From the NCBI GenBank assembly GCA_032622095.1, contig CP136066.1, positions 113,173,319 to 113,237,318 on the forward strand: DNA of 64,000 nt, in the 5' to 3' direction. A program made the position numbers and the translations under genes. The DNA is from Siphonodentalium dalli (lineage: Eukaryota > Mollusca > Scaphopoda > Gadilida > Siphonodentaliidae). Shown here piece after piece: positions 1 through 11,005 of this stretch. The notes beneath the pieces were generated by a model, which worked only from the letters and a program-made list of their open reading frames with translations, was not told the DNA's origin and searched no databases. Positions within the stretch are counted from its first letter, which is position 1. Each line of letters opens with the position of its first letter.

Positions 1-982
1 CAATCAATTTAAGATTGACAGATGGAAGTCTCCGCCCAATTTTTAGTTCACATGTCTGATTAAACATCCGTGTTTGGCAGCTGATAATAATAACACAGCA
101 TTCTTCTGGTGTGACTTTGATATCCGAATTATGGTGCTGGTAACCGAATGCTCTTTTTCTGTATGTTTTTTTTTAATTATTTTTTATTTTTGGAAGATCA
201 TGGGTAACTTATACATCTGAGCTATGCGGCAATGACCAATTCAGCGTCACTAATGTGGTCGTCTGAAACATCACGATGAATTGAAACTCTGTAACTCATT
301 CCAAGAGCGCAGCGCAGTGACATAGCCATGAACCGAAATACCAGACACGGGACAAGGTCCATGCACGGCGAAAAACGGTACCATTAGATTTATGAACTAC
401 ATGTATGATATAGTTTTTTTTCCGAATCGGTTTTCTACTACGGAATGGAGCTGTCAGTTTCCGAGATTAACTATTTGTTTGAGATTAACATGCATCACAT
501 TTATCGCATTCGAAATTTAACATGGAATTCGCACACATCTGTGGCGAATGTGCAACGGATAAGCGTTACTTACATAAAAGGGTTACTGATATATGTATGA
601 CCAATTCATGTAGGTTTATTATGATGATATGTAAATGGTTGTATGTGCACGGTCTTTCAGTGTCGAAGCCCGCGGTTTCAATGACCCATATACCTGCGGA
701 GTTCGTACACATGGCTATGACACTGGACGCAGCAACTTGACTTTGATCATCGCCAGTAACACAGGAGCGGATTGACTTGTCCCAACTTGGATAATTATCA
801 GAATGAAGTATTGTACTTTCTCTTGTATACCATTGTTTCATTGTGCACCAGCCTCCTAGAAAATAGCCATCAAATGTATGGTCCATTGGACTGAATATGC
901 AATTAGGTTATACTAAGCGAGATAACTTATCGTTGAACAGAATTAGATATCGAAACAGGCATCACGATTTCAGTATTACTCA

Positions 983-988
983 TTTATT
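983..988 (-). promoter_or_regulatory. Candidate poly(A) signal of the prohormone-4-like gene
   Basis: AATAAA on the minus strand, about 340 bases past the stop codon at 1330. A single hexamer in AT-rich DNA is weak evidence, but position and strand fit. Confidence 0.35.
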
Positions 989-1329
989 CCTCGATTCACA
1001 ATCAACAAAACGACACGCGGACATACTAACTCATGGACAAATGCCAATTTCGTAAATAACTACGAGAACACGTGTTCAATGTCAATTGGAGTTGAGCTTT
1101 GATGTTAATCTGTTCTCTATTTTGATTGGCTCGCCGTACTAACACGTGAGTGTGAATTTATCTGATATTTTCCCGATTTTAGTTTGTGCATTGTCGTGTT
1201 GTACGCTCGATCAACCCGCTCCTGGGTTACAAGCTAATGATGCGAAACAACCAATGATAGAGGTGATTTCAAACAAGTGTTACAATGCATTATTTATCCA
1301 ATAGCATTTGTCCGGCGGTCGAACGACCT

Positions 1330-1523
1330 TCACACTTGGAAGTTGTTGTCGACGACACCGAGCAGGTAGTTACGGAGCTCGTTCCAGATTATGGGTGGCA
1401 TTCCCATTTTCAACAGCGATCGTTCGTCGTTGTCAACGGCGCTTTGGAATGCTCTAAGCAATTTCTTTTCTGTGCCTGGCGAAATTCCAATGATGCGACA
1501 GAGCTCTTTCAAATCTGTTGATA
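1330..1523 (-). CDS. C-terminal exon of the prohormone-4-like gene, with stop
   Basis: The acceptor is ccttgtatttcag. The first two bases complete a codon with the last base of the 3155-3265 exon (A|TA = Ile). Sixty-three further codons then run to TGA at 1330-1332. The segment begins STDLKELCRIIGIS, has an amphipathic middle (EKKLLRAFQSAVDNDERSLL) and ends GVVDNNFQV. No membrane segment is present. The helical C-terminal region and length agree with prohormone-4 precursors as I recall them. A candidate poly(A) signal AATAAA on this strand lies at 983-988, giving a 3' UTR of about 340 bases. Confidence 0.7.
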
Positions 1524-2295
1524 CTGAAATACAAGGATATATGTACACATAATAATGAAATTTTAGAAACCATAAGAGTCGTGTTCATCACTTTTGTCGC
1601 AATGGCTTTAAAACAAGAATGTATGCGTAGTTTATTTGATAGGGTATAAAGGCAGGATATCAGCGGGCCTCCAAAGCCTTGACAGCGACAAAAATGAACC
1701 CACGCTCATGACGAACGCAGGTAACTGATTGGTAAACCGCCACCTGTAGTTGCCGTCTGAACTACAGCATTATGGCATAACCGAACTGTGTTGGACTCCT
1801 AAAATAAGTGGGGATCAGTAACTTTATTGTGTGATATGTTTTACTAATATATGAACAACTAACACACCCACATTCATGTATACAATTCAAAGCACGATGC
1901 AACTATGATACATGTTTACAAACATGTATTTTGACATGTACAATCCTTGAACATTCAATTTCTTTTTGTACAAGTAAGTATTAAGCTAAATAGCCAATTG
2001 CGTTTCCACTCGTTTAACTTAACAATGAGATCGGCCTTAAGTTCCATAGCCCTACAAGTAATAGTAACATCGCATGATTGAGTGTGGCCATTCGTTTGTG
2101 TGTACCACCAGGTGTCACCGGGATTAGCGGTCAAAAGAAATCAAAATCTCGTAAACGTTCCAACGCACAATGATACATCGACATCTAATAGACACACAGT
2201 CAACCAGACAGACCATTTGAATAGCTAGTGCGACAAGGTTAGCATGCAGGGGTAATGTGGGCACAAGCATGTGCGTCAGAACTGTCCATTATAGT

Positions 2296-2665
2296 TTAAA
2301 GTGATATAATTGAAATGGAGAATAATCCTGCTCAAAGTAGTTATTTTTACGAATATTAACCAACATTTACAGCACACACATCGTCATTCTTATATATTAG
2401 TTAAATGCAATGACTCTCGATGGCGAAATCATTTGCATTAGTTTATCGCCGACTGTTGCGTCCCGAATCGAGATGTAAATATTTACAATTATGCGTAGTT
2501 CATGCAGACGATGATATCTATGCAGTGGTATGGTGCCTTTCTTTGAGATTTTCGGCGACGTTAGTAGAATGGTACATTCCCAATAGTTGGCATAGCACCT
2601 GAGTAATAACTTATCAGTTTCACGCACCCGAACAAGTCCATAATATGTCTTTAAACCAAAATCAT
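2296..2665. repeat. ~370-bp dispersed repeat, copy 1 (pairs with 6634-7012)
   Basis: The segment from gtttaaagtgatat to the Arg/Thr-like block cagtttcacgcacccgaac is repeated, diverged but colinear and in the same orientation, at 6634-7012. Shared landmarks are atggagaataat, gtagttatttt, tcgatggcgaaat, the block cgaatcgagatgtaaatatt and ttatcagtttcacgcacccg. Both copies lie in introns of the prohormone-4-like gene. No convincing protein is encoded. It is either an unclassified dispersed repeat or a local duplication. Confidence 0.75.
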
Positions 2666-2730
2666 ATATGTATGCATGGTTTAACAATTTCTTTACTAAA
2701 TACTCATTGATGACTAGATCCATTGTTAAA

Positions 2731-2793
2731 TATTCAGATAATAAGTCCAACATATGACGTTTGTTGGACTTATTATGTGAACATTTCCTATCA
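2731..2793. repeat. Short foldback element, family shared with 50692-50748
   Basis: Inverted arms aatattcagataataagtcc and ggacttattatgtgaacatt surround a short centre. The same arm sequence recurs at 50692-50748 as an almost perfect palindrome. The pair shows a mobile or amplified foldback family and not a chance hairpin. Confidence 0.65.
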
Positions 2794-3154
2794 ATGATTA
2801 TGTACTTAAATATCAGGTTTCTTCTACATGTAGTCTGCTCATATTTCGGAACTTCCGTCCAGATGAAAAATATACCATTCAACCTTTTGGCCAAATGAAA
2901 CTTTCTTTCGCCATTTTCCAAAAAAAAAGCCCATTGACCAATTTGGCCCCGACAGCGTGAACCATAGAATATAATATATTAATCCATAGCTTAGAGAATT
3001 ATGATGAAGTGAAGGGACTGGAAACGCCTCCTCCTCTTTTTTTCGATTTTTGAGTCTCTCGTAAATCAAGTTCCCTTCGTCACAACTATAAACCCGCATA
3101 TCGATCGTTGTATCAGTCGCGCGGTTGACTCCAGGTTGGGGGAAATTTACTCAC

Positions 3155-3265
3155 TTGCAAGTCCATGTGCGATGAGTTCTGGGTCGGCTCCGTCGAAGAG
3201 GTGCTTGGTGGGCCATGGCTCTGCTTCAAAGAAGCTGTATAGGTCCTCCACGGCTGGACGCTTTG
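3155..3265 (-). CDS. Second recognised exon of the prohormone-4-like gene
   Basis: The acceptor is cttcctcattcag and the donor is a|gtgagt. The 111-bp exon starts and ends in phase 1, so it fits between the LDLa exon and the terminal exon. It encodes AKRPAVEDLYSFFEAEPW followed by a short acidic helix ending in IAHGLA. The KR just after the last LDLa cysteine is a possible prohormone-convertase site. The RPxVED segment directly after LDLa is what I recall of prohormone-4 precursors in insects and molluscs. The intron towards the LDLa exon is about 3.8 kb and carries a duplicated ~370-bp repeat and other repeats. Splicing is inferred from sequence only. Confidence 0.7.
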
Positions 3266-3984
3266 CTGAATGAGGAAGATGAAGCAAGGTCAGATTCACA
3301 ACCAGTGTATATAATCTCCCACAACAGCAGATAATCCACATTTATTCAAACTACCTTCTACAGCCCATAATATATTATCATCTCACTTTCTAGTATCTGT
3401 TATCATCTCTTCTCACCTCCTTTTCTTCATATCTGACAACCACCTTTTTTATCCTAACAAACTCTACTCTCTCCTAGCTCAAATAATTCCACATGAAACT
3501 ACTTTGATTTTATACACCTAACAAACAGACCCGTGCACTCTGTGAGTGTACGTGACAGAACGTTAAATACCTTAAATCGGAAGTCACTATCTTAGTCTAA
3601 ATAATTAGTGTCATAAAGCACTCTCACACGATGAACCTGGACATAAGTCAACAGGAAATGACTTGACACGTAAAAGCTCAATGCATGTCGGATCCCCTCA
3701 TATCATACATGTCCATGCTTGTTTTATAATATATATATAACATTGAATAATATGGAATAAATACTGTTTACAGCAAAGCGGGTGGCATTATGTTATCTCG
3801 TATACCATCTATCGTGGAATTGCTGGGACCAAACTATCTGCGTTGCAAAACAAAAATAAACAAGATATTGAACTGGCGGTGCTGGCATACCACCACGGTG
3901 GCAAATTCGAACCGACAAAGTATGGGTGAAATAGCTGCATGGACGGGAAAAACCCCCAACATTTTCATATAATCAAAGAGTAGA

Positions 3985-4665
3985 ACTGTAGAACGGAAAC
4001 ATGAACAAAACGATTGAACACTCAATTGATTGCCATCATATATAGTAGTGAATATCCATACAAAATTTCATTGATATCCGTCAACCGGTGGTGGAAATTC
4101 GGACAAAAAAACCAACACTTCTAAATCTACAAAGATGAATATCTCCAGAACGGAAAATCGAAAAAAAAAGTTTGAACACACAATAAAACGATTGAACACT
4201 CTATTGATTGCCCTCATAGTAGTGAACATCCATACCAAATTTCATTGAGATTCGCTAACTGGTGGTGGAGATATCTGCTCGGACGGACAAAAAAACAACA
4301 TTTCCAGATAAACAAAGATGAACAACTCTAGAACGGAACATCATGAAAAAACGAATGAACAGTCCGTTGAATGCCCTCATAGTAGTAAATATCCGACCAA
4401 ATTTCATTGAGATCCGTTAAACGGTGGTGGAGATATCTGCTCGGACGGACAAAAAACCAACATTCCCAGATAAACAAAGATGAATAACTCTAAAACGGAA
4501 AAAAAACGATTGAACACTCCATTCAATGCCCTCATAGTAGTGAACATCCATACCAAATTTCATTCAGATCCGAAACTGATGTTTGAGATATCTGCCCGGG
4601 CGGACGGACGGATGGAAAAACTGAGGGATAAATGTCCGGAAGTCCAGACGTCCCGACGGACGTAA
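3985..4665. repeat. ~160-bp tandem repeat, about four units
   Basis: The marker gaaca-ctc-attgattgcc starts at 4016, 4194, 4357 and 4512, so the period is 156-178 bp. Each unit carries agatgaata..ctctagaacgg, ccctcatagtagtgaacatcc, an (ac)caaatttcattgagatccg block, cggtggtggagatatctgc and cggacggac. Divergence between units is moderate. The accaaatttcat core is the reverse complement of a phrase in two other repeat families in this window. Confidence 0.85.
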
Positions 4666-4685
4666 TGACGGACGAAGTAAATCCA

Positions 4686-4720
4686 GTATACCCCCGTTCT
4701 CTTCAAGATTGGGGGTATAC
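4686..4720. repeat. Perfect 10-bp stem hairpin closing the 160-bp repeat
   Basis: gtataccccc, a 15-base loop, then gggggtatac. It lies just past the last 160-bp unit. It may mark the end of the repeat-bearing element; no terminator role is implied. Confidence 0.6.
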
Positions 4721-4857
4721 AAATTCATGTCCAAAAGAGCCAATAACTACTAAAATTGGTCTACTGCCATCTCAACTGCAAGCGCACAAGCTGCCGGCTG
4801 CCATATTAATTTTTTTTACCCGGAACGCCGTTGTTAAAATTTCCAATATACTTCTGG

Positions 4858-4991
4858 CTTAAGGTCGTTCTCCCTGCTGGTAATCTGCTGCTAATGACTA
4901 TGGTTTAAGGTGGTATAGTTATCATCATCATTATGCCACCGTAAACCTTAGTCATTAGCAGCAGCTTTCCAGCAGAGAGAATGGCCTTAAA
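4858..4991. repeat. Foldback (58-bp arms) MITE-like element
   Basis: The left arm ttaaggtcgttctccctgct... reappears inverted as agcagagagaatggccttaa at the right, with about 85% arm identity. The centre is a short atcatcatcatt loop. There is no coding capacity. This is typical of nonautonomous foldback elements. Confidence 0.75.
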
Positions 4992-5267
4992 AAGTTCGAT
5001 AGCGTGGGCTCTGAACCCATTATGTATTATCACAAAGTCTTTGTAGATGTTTATGTAATCGATGTACCCAATGGGTCACTATAGATATGTTCAACAGCGG
5101 TAGCAAAAACAATGCCAAGTTTTAGCAAGAAGTTGCATCTTGAGTGCTGGCATATTCCCACATTACAAATTTAAATTTTGGCAGGATGGAAACCAAAGTT
5201 AATATAAACAAAGAAGGATATCTCTAGAAAGGCAAAATGCAAACAGCGTCTCTTGACACTCGTTTGA

Positions 5268-5340
5268 AAGCAGTGCATTTTGGTGGGGTGCAAGCAGTGT
5301 ATTTTGGTGGGGTGGAAGCAGTATATTTTGGTGGGGTGGG
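5268..5340. repeat. 24-bp minisatellite, three copies
   Basis: Three tandem copies of aagcagtgYattttggtggggtgS, differing at one to three positions. It directly abuts the tRNA-like SINE head on the minus strand at 5351-5424, so it may be the variable tail side of that retroposon. Confidence 0.8.
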
Positions 5341-5350
5341 AGGGACGTTG

Positions 5351-5424
5351 GTGGGATTCGAATCCCGACCCGTGACGACGAGCGCGATTCAAAGTCAGAC
5401 ATCAATTGCACACGGCCACCGAAG
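5351..5424 (-). mobile_element. tRNA-derived SINE head (degenerate)
   Basis: Read on the minus strand, a box-A-like cttcggtggccgtgtg is followed ~43 bases later by a box-B-like gggattcgaatccc, over 74 bases in all. The anticodon-arm geometry and T-stem pairing are not convincing, so this is not a functional tRNA. A second member at 48781-48865 shares the cttcggtggccgtgtg head. Confidence 0.5.
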
Positions 5425-5849
5425 TTTTTGTTTATATTGTAGGAAAATATAGAGTACGAAAGCAATTTTTGACACTTAATTAAAAACAACAGTTCCTGGT
5501 TTTGAAAATAAAATAAAATGTTTTGTACCAAAGTGAATCCATTTGATCTAATATAATAATTCTGACAATGTACTATATATCACATGCAATATTATAGCTT
5601 TCTATTTGTATGATTGTTATAAGGATTCAACTCAAGTTTGATTGAATATAGTTTTTAGAAGAAAACAATTCTGTTTAAAAAAACATGTCACCTATTATGG
5701 GGGTATGGACTATCTCCCTTTGAATCTCAACAATATAACAATGACTAGTTTACAACGAATGCAGTTAATTTGCATCAAGTCTTTTAAATTTCCATCTGTG
5801 ATGAAGTGTGATTTCTGAGGGCGGAAATATTGGCTACCTCAGCGCAACC

Positions 5850-6045
5850 TTAACCCTTTCGTGACGGGAGCACATTAAAGATCACGTGTCAGTGCATTCT
5901 CTTATATAGGCGAGTCTCCCATAGGGAACCTCACATATAAAAGAGAATGCACTGGCTTACAAGGCCAATGTATTCTATTATATATGCGAGGCTCCCTCTG
6001 GGAGATTCGCATATATAAGAGAATACATTGGCACAGGGTAACGAG
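5850..6045. mobile_element. Partial piggyBac-like MITE relative with two hairpins
   Basis: It starts TTAACCCTTTCGTGACGGG and contains two palindromes (5909-5957 and 5962-6037). Their arms are diverged versions of CCAATGCATTCTCTTATATA. No matching right terminus is visible, so it is truncated or a related subfamily. Confidence 0.5.
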
Positions 6046-6633
6046 CCATGAGTATATATACTATCTTATAAACTTATTCTGTAAGTTCAGAAGGTCGGAG
6101 ATCTTGCATCGTCCACCATTAATCGCGATGGAGGATAACGTGTATTCAAGTTGATGAGTATCACGCATTCAAATTGGCCGAGACAGTTGCAAAAGTGACA
6201 AGGAAAAGGATAATAAACTAGGATATGACATATTACATAGTATTTTGGCAGCTACTAGCATATGCGGTACTATTTTTCAAACAAGCCGATACCTCAGTTG
6301 TGTCCAAACACACAGTTGCTTGCTCTAACATTCTTATCAAAGTTGTCTGTCGAAGGATTATCCTCGATGTATGGACTGGTGTATTCCACGAACCTCCGAC
6401 TGGCAACTTTGGTCAGACTGTTATAAAAAACTACTGAATATTTTGGAACAAATAAGCTATCATCTTGTTTTTTAAAATAGTCTAGCATATGCTCGTAACA
6501 GTCAAAATACTACGATTTGTGTCAGTTCCTCGTATTCTTCATATGATGTTGTGTACATTTGCGCTCGTCTCAGCCATTTTGAATGCGTGTTACTCACCGA
6601 CATCGAAACCACGTGATTACCCACCGTGTTAAA

Positions 6634-7012
6634 GTGATATGAAACACTCCGATTGGGTGATCAAATAGAAATGGAGAATAATCTTGCTCCAAGTAGTTAT
6701 TTTTATGAATATTTTTAATCCAATTTATAGCACACACCGTCAGTATTAAATATCTATTAAATGCAATGAGTATCGATGGCGAAATAATTTGCGTTAGTTT
6801 ATCGGCGATTGTTGCGTCGCGAATCGAGATGTAAATATTTACAATTGAGCGTAGTTCAGACGGTGTTTTCTATGGAGTTGTATGGTGGATTTCTTTGAGA
6901 TTTTGAACGATGTTAGCAGAATGCTACATTCTCCCAGTTGGCATAACGCATGAGTACTAATTTATCAGTTTCACGCACCCGAACAATCCATAATATGTCT
7001 TTAAACATTTTA
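6634..7012. repeat. ~370-bp dispersed repeat, copy 2
   Basis: Direct-orientation partner of 2296-2665, ending about 30 bases from the donor of the LDLa exon. The 5' part differs by a ~20-bp insertion after gtgatat. Confidence 0.75.
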
Positions 7013-7043
7013 TTTAATTTTGTGACATTCAGCGTAAACTCAC

Positions 7044-7175
7044 CAGCGTTGCAGAGATGCAAATCTTCATCGAACCCGTCGTCACAGTCGTCGATTCCAT
7101 TACAGACCGACTGTATACTGATACACACCTTGGACAACTTGCATAAGAACGGCGTCTCTGATTCGCACGGGTTCT
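7044..7175 (-). CDS. LDL-receptor class A exon of a prohormone-4-like secreted precursor (internal exon)
   Basis: The exon encodes one LDL-receptor class A module. Six cysteines are spaced C-x7-C-x5-C-x6-C-x5-C-x10-C, with a hydrophobic FLC near the second, an ISIQ strand before the fourth and the calcium-binding acidic cluster DDCDDGFDE before the sixth. A pyrimidine-rich acceptor (cttgctcttgcag) precedes it and a consensus donor (gtgagt) follows. Both flanking introns are phase 1, the usual arrangement for LDLa modules. Its last base, G, joins in frame to the next exon at 3155-3265, giving CNAAKRPAVED across the junction. LDLa modules bind calcium and partner proteins outside the cell. Here a single module followed by a Lys-Arg site suggests a secreted neuropeptide-type precursor. 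The LDLa call is firm; the family name rests on recalled architecture. The signal-peptide exon upstream (above 7175) was not recognised. Confidence 0.8.
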
Positions 7176-7399
7176 CTGCAAGAGCAAGGAAAGAGTATAT
7201 TAATGAAATGAATAAGCTTGATAGCCTAATGTGACTTCCTTGTTATCTCCCATCAAGTTGATGTGCGTACGATGCCGACGACCCACACAAACGCGAGCGC
7301 TTATCTCCCAAATAGCGGATATAAATACGTGCGTGTGACATCCTGTCATTGAAAGATATGTCGTGATTGATTGATTAAATATTTATTGCATTCCAGTTG

Positions 7400-7799
7400 T
7401 TAACCCTTTACCCAACAAACCGGCCAAAACCGGCCAAATAAAGCTTCAACAGCCTAAAATATCTTCGGTCTGTCTCAATAAAACCATACAAATATGGATA
7501 TCATTGGAACCGGCTCATTGACCACATTGTGATGGTTATAGTTATGCCCTGTGCCAATGCATTCTCTTATATATGCGAGTCGACCATAGGTCGCCTCGCA
7601 TATATAAGAGAATGCATTGGCCTAAAAAATATCTTTTTTTAACACTTTTTACCATTTTTTCTTACATTCTTTAACAATTTTATGATTTTTAATGTGTTAA
7701 GCCAATGCATTCTCTTATATATGCGAGGCGACCTATGGTCGGCTCGCATATATAAGAGAATGCATTGGCACAGGGCCATTCTGTTGGGTAAAGGGTTAA
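7400..7799. mobile_element. piggyBac-like MITE, copy 1
   Basis: It is bounded by TTAA at both ends, with inverted ends TTAACCCTTTACCCAACA and TGTTGGGTAAAGGGTTAA. TTAA target duplication and termini beginning CCC are piggyBac features. Inside are two ~68-bp near-perfect palindromes (about 7553-7621 and 7702-7769) whose arms read CCAATGCATTCTCTTATATA and continue to gcgag. They are separated by a T-rich spacer. No transposase is encoded. Compared with copies 2 and 3 this copy is in the opposite orientation: the cggccaaa-rich arm is on the left. Confidence 0.8.
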
Positions 7800-8412
7800 A
7801 CGGACGTGGCTCACTTGAACGCCATTTGAAACGCGTGCATACTTATTGTAGTACATGTATATTGTACCCCTCTAGGGCTGGTCCCAGGTTCTTTAACATT
7901 AAGTTGGCACTATCAGACATGTTGCAGAGATTTATGTATACAACTATATACATGTTCATATCAGGCGGTCACGGAGAATAATACAACAACATCTTCTCGC
8001 GCTACACGTTCATATCAAGTGAGCGTTCTGAATCAGAGTCCAAAATTCTTCTCGGCTGAAACAAGTATATATGAGAATCTGGAAGACAACGCCTAACATA
8101 TGTGTAACAATCTGATTGGTACACGTATTGGCCTGTCCAACAGGTTAATATAATATATTCTTTATGTGACTACTAGCCCGTGAAGAAATAGCACAGGCCA
8201 TTGCTTCCCGGATTAGTTTCCCACGCATAAAATATGGACATTTTAGCTAGGGTATTGACTTCCAAATTAACCTTATATACGCCGTGTAACATACAAAAGT
8301 GTTACAATATATAGTACATAGATCAATAAATGAACTTAATATACTCCAAAAATAAAAGCAAATAAGTCATCGAGAGAACATAGAGCACCGCATGGCGTAT
8401 GTACACCGCGAA

Positions 8413-8777
8413 TTAACCCTTTACCCAACAGAACGGCCCTGTGCCAATGCATTCTCTTATATATGCGAGTCGACCATAGGTCGCCTCGCATATATAAGAG
8501 AATGCATTGGCTTAACACATATTAAAGAAAAAATGGTAAAAAGTGTTAAAAAAAAGTTTTTTTTAGGCCAATGCATTCTCTTATATATGCGAGGCGACCT
8601 ATGGTCGACTCGCATATATAAGAGAATGCATTGGCACAGGGCATAACTGTAACTATCACAATGTGCTCAATGAGCCGGTTCCAATGATACCCATATTTCC
8701 ATGGTTTTATTGAGACAGACCGAAGATAATTTAGGCTGTTAGGGCGTTTCTGGGCGTTCTGTTGGGTAAAGGGTTAA
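8413..8777. mobile_element. piggyBac-like MITE, copy 2
   Basis: TTAA borders and the same CCCTTTACCCAACA termini as 7400-7799, in reverse orientation. Palindromes lie at about 8447-8513 and 8573-8637. The unique arm (cacaatgtgctcaatgagccgg to aagataatttaggctg) matches copies 1 and 3 with few changes. It is only about 610 bp from copy 1, so the pair is inverted and could form a very large stem. Confidence 0.8.
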
Positions 8778-10305
8778 TGTGGTCGAGATTTGTTAATTTT
8801 CCGAGGTGGCTTAATTCGAAAACTGCCTGAATCCGGCCTGCGATGACTGGACAAAACATGTTGCATGTAAATATCCTTGTGATTCATGAATATAATAAAG
8901 ATCACGCACATCCGATATAATATTGCGGCGTTACGGGGTGGACATATTTTAAGACATAAGACGTCAGAAATGTTTGGACAAAGCCTGTTACATGTGGATA
9001 TTGTTCCCTTCATGCTGCCCCGTGAGCATATACAGACCTAATGACCATACTCTATACTAACGAATGAACGCACCCGTTCCATGCGTAAATCAGACCCGTG
9101 ATGACGGAGCTCAAGAGCGCCAAATTCATCGTTTTGCGGGGTGTGTGATGGATAATTATTGAACTGTTTTCAAGTTTCCGCAAAGTGAGACAAAAAACTC
9201 TTTATTTTCACCATATCAAGAATATACTATCCTTGAACGCTCTGTATTGTTTACTCTCTATGAAAATCGGACCCTGATGTTTCTAAATATTATACGAATT
9301 GAGTACAGCAGTGTGTATAAAAGTATTTCACATACATGTATATAATTTATCGAGCTACTTTGATACCCGGAACCGGACGATACTGTGTGAACTTTACCAA
9401 GTATAAATTGAGTCTTCGCTTTTTGTCTTTTGGCCCGTTTGACGATCAAAATATGTCGACAATTTTAGGAAAGACTTATCTGATAACAATAGCATAAACC
9501 AATCCGATGTCGGAGCATCATGTAACAATAAAGAACGTCCGTTGTTATGGTTTCTTGATACGGTAAAAATATATATGGCTACACTTAATGTATAGCCCAA
9601 TTGCACTGCGGGTGTATGGTTAGTCCCATTGCAACAGGTAGAGCATCCACTGCCCATGCTCACAACAATATCGCAGCCATATCGTAGCGATCAAGCAATG
9701 TTTGATTTTTACCAGGACAATCGTGGCGTGACCTTGGCAACGCGCGCGATCGTACATGTAGCTGTCACATGACCATGGTCGCACTGATCTCACAATTTGC
9801 ATGCTATCATGTGCTCTATCACGTGGATAAAATCGCAGCTGCAGCACCGTAGCGTCTGCGGGCTATGGCAAGCCGTTTTCACATTTTCGATTGATTTAGA
9901 CTTAAGTCCAATTATTTGGACTTAAGTCCAAATAATTGGACTTAAGTCCAAATAATTGGACTTAAGTCCAAATAGCGAATTGGACTTAAGTCCAAATACC
10001 ACATAATTGTGAATTCGGCGAGGAATTGGACTTAAGTCCAATTGATTTGGACTTAAGTCCAAATACCGATATTTTCATCTATTTGGACTTAAGTCCAATT
10101 CCTCGCCGAATTCACAATTATGTAGTATTTGGACTTAAGTGCAATTCATTTGGACTTAAGTCCAATTCATCTGTATAAGAAACACCCCCATCAGATATTA
10201 AGCAGGTCTGGTTTTGCTCATAGGGCGGAGTTGTGGGAAAATGGCCGTTTACATTTGGGTCTAATTCTTGTTGATCTTGTTAATTGTTACCTTTCTCAAC
10301 ATATA

Positions 10306-10469
10306 TAATGAATCAGCTCGATGTGGACCAGATCCTATCAACAATAGCCCGTGTTGTAAGAAGTTCGGAACGATTTTTAACATATGATGATGGAAATGAG
10401 TCGCAAACTGGAGACAGAACAAGAAAGATTGATATAAGGAAGCCCCAAAGAAGCATTGGGGCATTATGA
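10306..10469 (+). other. Short open frame inside the palindrome-array element
   Basis: An ATG-initiated frame of about 53 residues (MNQLDVDQILSTIARVVRSS...) sits between the left array and the recombinase. It has no recognised domain. It could be the remnant of a first ORF of the element or chance. Confidence 0.2.
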
Positions 10470-10768
10470 TTTCTAATTGAGCCCTAAATGAGATCCTGAA
10501 TTTGGGGCCATCTCGCAAAGCGAGAATACCCAATCGGAGCTGGGTACCAGCGGAGAGCCCCAAAGAAGGGGTCACCCACCACCAGGAGCACACATTTATA
10601 TTACTACCCTGAATAACTGAAATAAAATTGAAATAAATTCGATATTGGTTATATACTAGTATGAACCTATATATAAATATGCAATACAAAATTATTGGAG
10701 TGCATTATGAATGTAGGAAGCTTTGAAGGCTAATTAATGACATTGGAATATAAGGTGATATTCCTTAA

Positions 10769-11005
10769 TTAACGGGTAGGTCCATAGGACCTGACCATGG
10801 AATTATGAGCTTCCCTGATAACTGCTCTAGGAGTATGAATGTATCTTCTATAGCAGTCCGATTCCCATCGGCCGAGAGTTTTAATGAGGTGGTCTTCAAG
10901 ACGGGCTGCGCATGCCGTAGCTGTAGCTGCACCTGAACGCAAGGAGTGGCCTGAGTACATGTTAGCCGGTATACCGCAAAGTGTAAGAAGTTCTTGGAGT
11001 CAGGA
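10769..11005 (-). pseudogene. Tyrosine recombinase C-terminal fragment (Crypton/DIRS type)
   Basis: The minus-strand reading contains MYSGHSLRSGAAT, then DHLIKTLGRW, then CYRRYIHTP, and stops at 10769-10771. H-x-x-R (box II) and the nucleophile-type Tyr in YRRYIH are the conserved catalytic elements of the lambda-integrase superfamily C-terminus. The GHSxRxGAAT and LIKTLGRW wording is that of metazoan XerD-like recombinases of Crypton/DIRS elements. The box I arginine and the N-terminal core-binding domain are absent, so this is a fragment unless upstream exons exist. It lies wholly inside the inverted-repeat element 9862-11422. Confidence 0.75.

Noticed and set aside
8336-8646. Frames in 8.3-8.7 kb (CILLYMRGDLW)
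   Set aside because: Encoded by the MITE palindromes; the same peptide recurs at 7.7 and 16.2 kb.
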